Shown: one piece after another, positions 5,978 through 6,733 of the stretch
How the letters are laid out: each line of letters starts with the position of its first letter
Numbering within the stretch: the first letter of the stretch is position 1
DNA from: Actinomycetes bacterium
Lineage (GTDB): Bacteria > Actinomycetota > Actinomycetes > Propionibacteriales > Propionibacteriaceae
Direction: 5' to 3'
DNA length: 6,733 nucleotides
NCBI GenBank assembly: GCA_023432725.1
Contig: JAEYUH010000296.1
Coordinates: forward strand, 1-6,733
Position numbers and translations under genes: made by a program
The notes under the pieces: generated by a model
Databases searched by the model: none
What the model saw: only the letters and a program-made list of their open reading frames with translations
Told to the model about the DNA's origin: nothing

Positions 5978-6004
5978 GGGTGGGTGACGAGCCGTTACCC
6001 GCCC
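5978..6004. repeat. Inverted repeat in the ligase-dehydrogenase gap
   Basis: Arms GGGTGGGT (5978-5985) and ACCCGCCC (5997-6004) pair around an 11-base loop. On the plus strand all eight positions pair, one as G-T. On the minus strand, which is the transcribed direction, that position is a C-A mismatch. The repeat fills much of the 68-bp gap and ends four bases before the dehydrogenase ribosome binding site. It may be an operator or a weak ligase terminator. No U-run follows on the minus strand. Confidence 0.35.
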
Positions 6005-6031
6005 GGCTGGACGCAGAACCTGAGCGCATCG

Positions 6032-6733
6032 CTAGACCGGGTTCTCCCACACCACGTCGTCGGGCTTGAGGTCGGGACGCCACCCGTTCCAGACCGGGTG
6101 CCGCAGCCGGCCCGCGTTGGTGGTCCCGGTGTAGAACACCTCGCCGACCAGGTCGGGCTCCACCCAGTGCGCGTCCCTGGCGTCCTCGCGCGGCACCTCG
6201 AGCATCGGGTTGTCGCGCCGGGCGAGCGGGTTGAGCAGCCGGGCCGCCTCGGCCAGGCCGCGGTCGGTGAAGCCGGAGCCCGCCCGTCCGACGTAGCGCA
6301 GGCCGTCCTTGACGGGGATGGCCAGCAGCAGCGACCCGACGCCGCCGGCCCGGTTGCCCTTCCCGGGCCGCCAGCCGCCGACCACCACCGACTGGGTGCG
6401 GCGGTGCTTGATCTTGAGCCACGTGCCGGCCCGTTGGCCCGGCTGGTAGGTCGACCCGAGCTTCTTGGCGACGACGCCCTCGAGTTCGAGGGACGCGCTG
6501 GTCTGCAGCGCCGCGTCGAGGTCGCCCTCGAAGGCCGGGGGCACCTGGACCCGGCCGCCCGGTCGGGCCCCGACCAGTTCCTCAAGCAGGCGGCGCCGCT
6601 CCTGGTACGGCTCATGCAGCAGCGGGCGCCCGTCCAGGTGCAGCAGGTCGAACAGCATGAGCTGGACGGGGTGGCGCTGGGCTGCGGTGGCGATGTCGGC
6701 AGCCCTGGTGAGGTTGATCCGGGGTTGCAGCAG
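6032..6733 (-). CDS. ATP-dependent DNA ligase, LigD/LigC type (partial, N-terminus beyond right edge)
   Basis: The frame is open from the right edge to a TAG at 6034-6032, giving the last 233 residues of a DNA ligase that seals nicks through an enzyme-AMP intermediate. Visible are motif III in MLFDLLHLDG (fragment residues 26-35), motif IV in LEGVVAKKLGSTY (84-96), motif V in WLKIK (105-109), and the C-terminal OB-fold with motif VI as RHPVWNGWRPD (211-221). The adenylated lysine motif (KxDG) is not in the window. An ATG at 6658 lies inside motif III, and the 25 codons before it also read as ligase (LLQPRIN), so it is not the start. The protein ends right after the OB-fold. It may be a stand-alone ligase or the last domain of a Pol-PE-Lig LigD of the mycobacterial type used in end joining; the visible part cannot decide. 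It is upstream of, and on the same strand as, the dehydrogenase. Confidence 0.93.
   Translation of the reverse strand: MLQPRINLTRAADIATAAQRHPVQLMLFDLLHLDGRPLLHEPYQERRRLLEELVGARPGGRVQVPPAFEGDLDAALQTSASLELEGVVAKKLGSTYQPGQRAGTWLKIKHRRTQSVVVGGWRPGKGNRAGGVGSLLLAIPVKDGLRYVGRAGSGFTDRGLAEAARLLNPLARRDNPMLEVPREDARDAHWVEPDLVGEVFYTGTTNAGRLRHPVWNGWRPDLKPDDVVWENPV

Noticed and set aside
5964..6422. An N-terminal extension of the dehydrogenase into the ligase gene, possible because the frame stays open upstream.
   Set aside because: The extension is Arg/Gly/Pro-rich and overlaps conserved ligase motifs in another frame. The ATG at 5963 has a ribosome binding site and gives a normal SDR N-terminus.

Overview
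The window is very GC-rich, with strong G/C bias at third codon positions, GTG starts and one probable leaderless mRNA. This points to a high-GC actinobacterium. The gene content does not let me name a genus. I see ordinary chromosomal genes and no RNA genes, insertion sequences, CRISPR repeats, attachment sites or phage genes.

Layout. The left half (1-3490) is a minus-strand run of three membrane transporters from different superfamilies, read right to left. An SLC13/DASS-type anion permease carrying one TrkA-C domain (3490-1931) is followed after 10 bp by a DMT-superfamily permease (1920-997). After 34 bp comes a third polytopic membrane protein whose end lies beyond the left edge (962-1). 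Spacing and ribosome binding sites suggest one transcript starting at the SLC13 gene, where a -10-like hexamer sits at the distance expected for a leaderless message.

A 153-bp divergent intergenic region (3491-3643) separates this run from a plus-strand leucyl aminopeptidase of family M17 (3644-5158), which has all its metal-binding and catalytic residues. The aminopeptidase meets a minus-strand short-chain dehydrogenase/reductase (5963-5169) tail to tail, with 10 bp between the stop codons. Behind the dehydrogenase, also on the minus strand, is the C-terminal part of an ATP-dependent DNA ligase (6733-6032) of the LigD/LigC type, whose N-terminal part, including the nucleotidyl-lysine motif, lies beyond the right edge.

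Working together. The three transporters probably form an uptake or efflux operon with unknown substrates. The divergent aminopeptidase supplies free amino acids from peptides, but a functional link to the transporters is only positional. The dehydrogenase and ligase have no obvious shared role. I found no convincing evidence of an undescribed system. The best leads are the stacked transporter operon with its unassigned third member, the leaderless start of the SLC13 gene, and the structured leader of the aminopeptidase.
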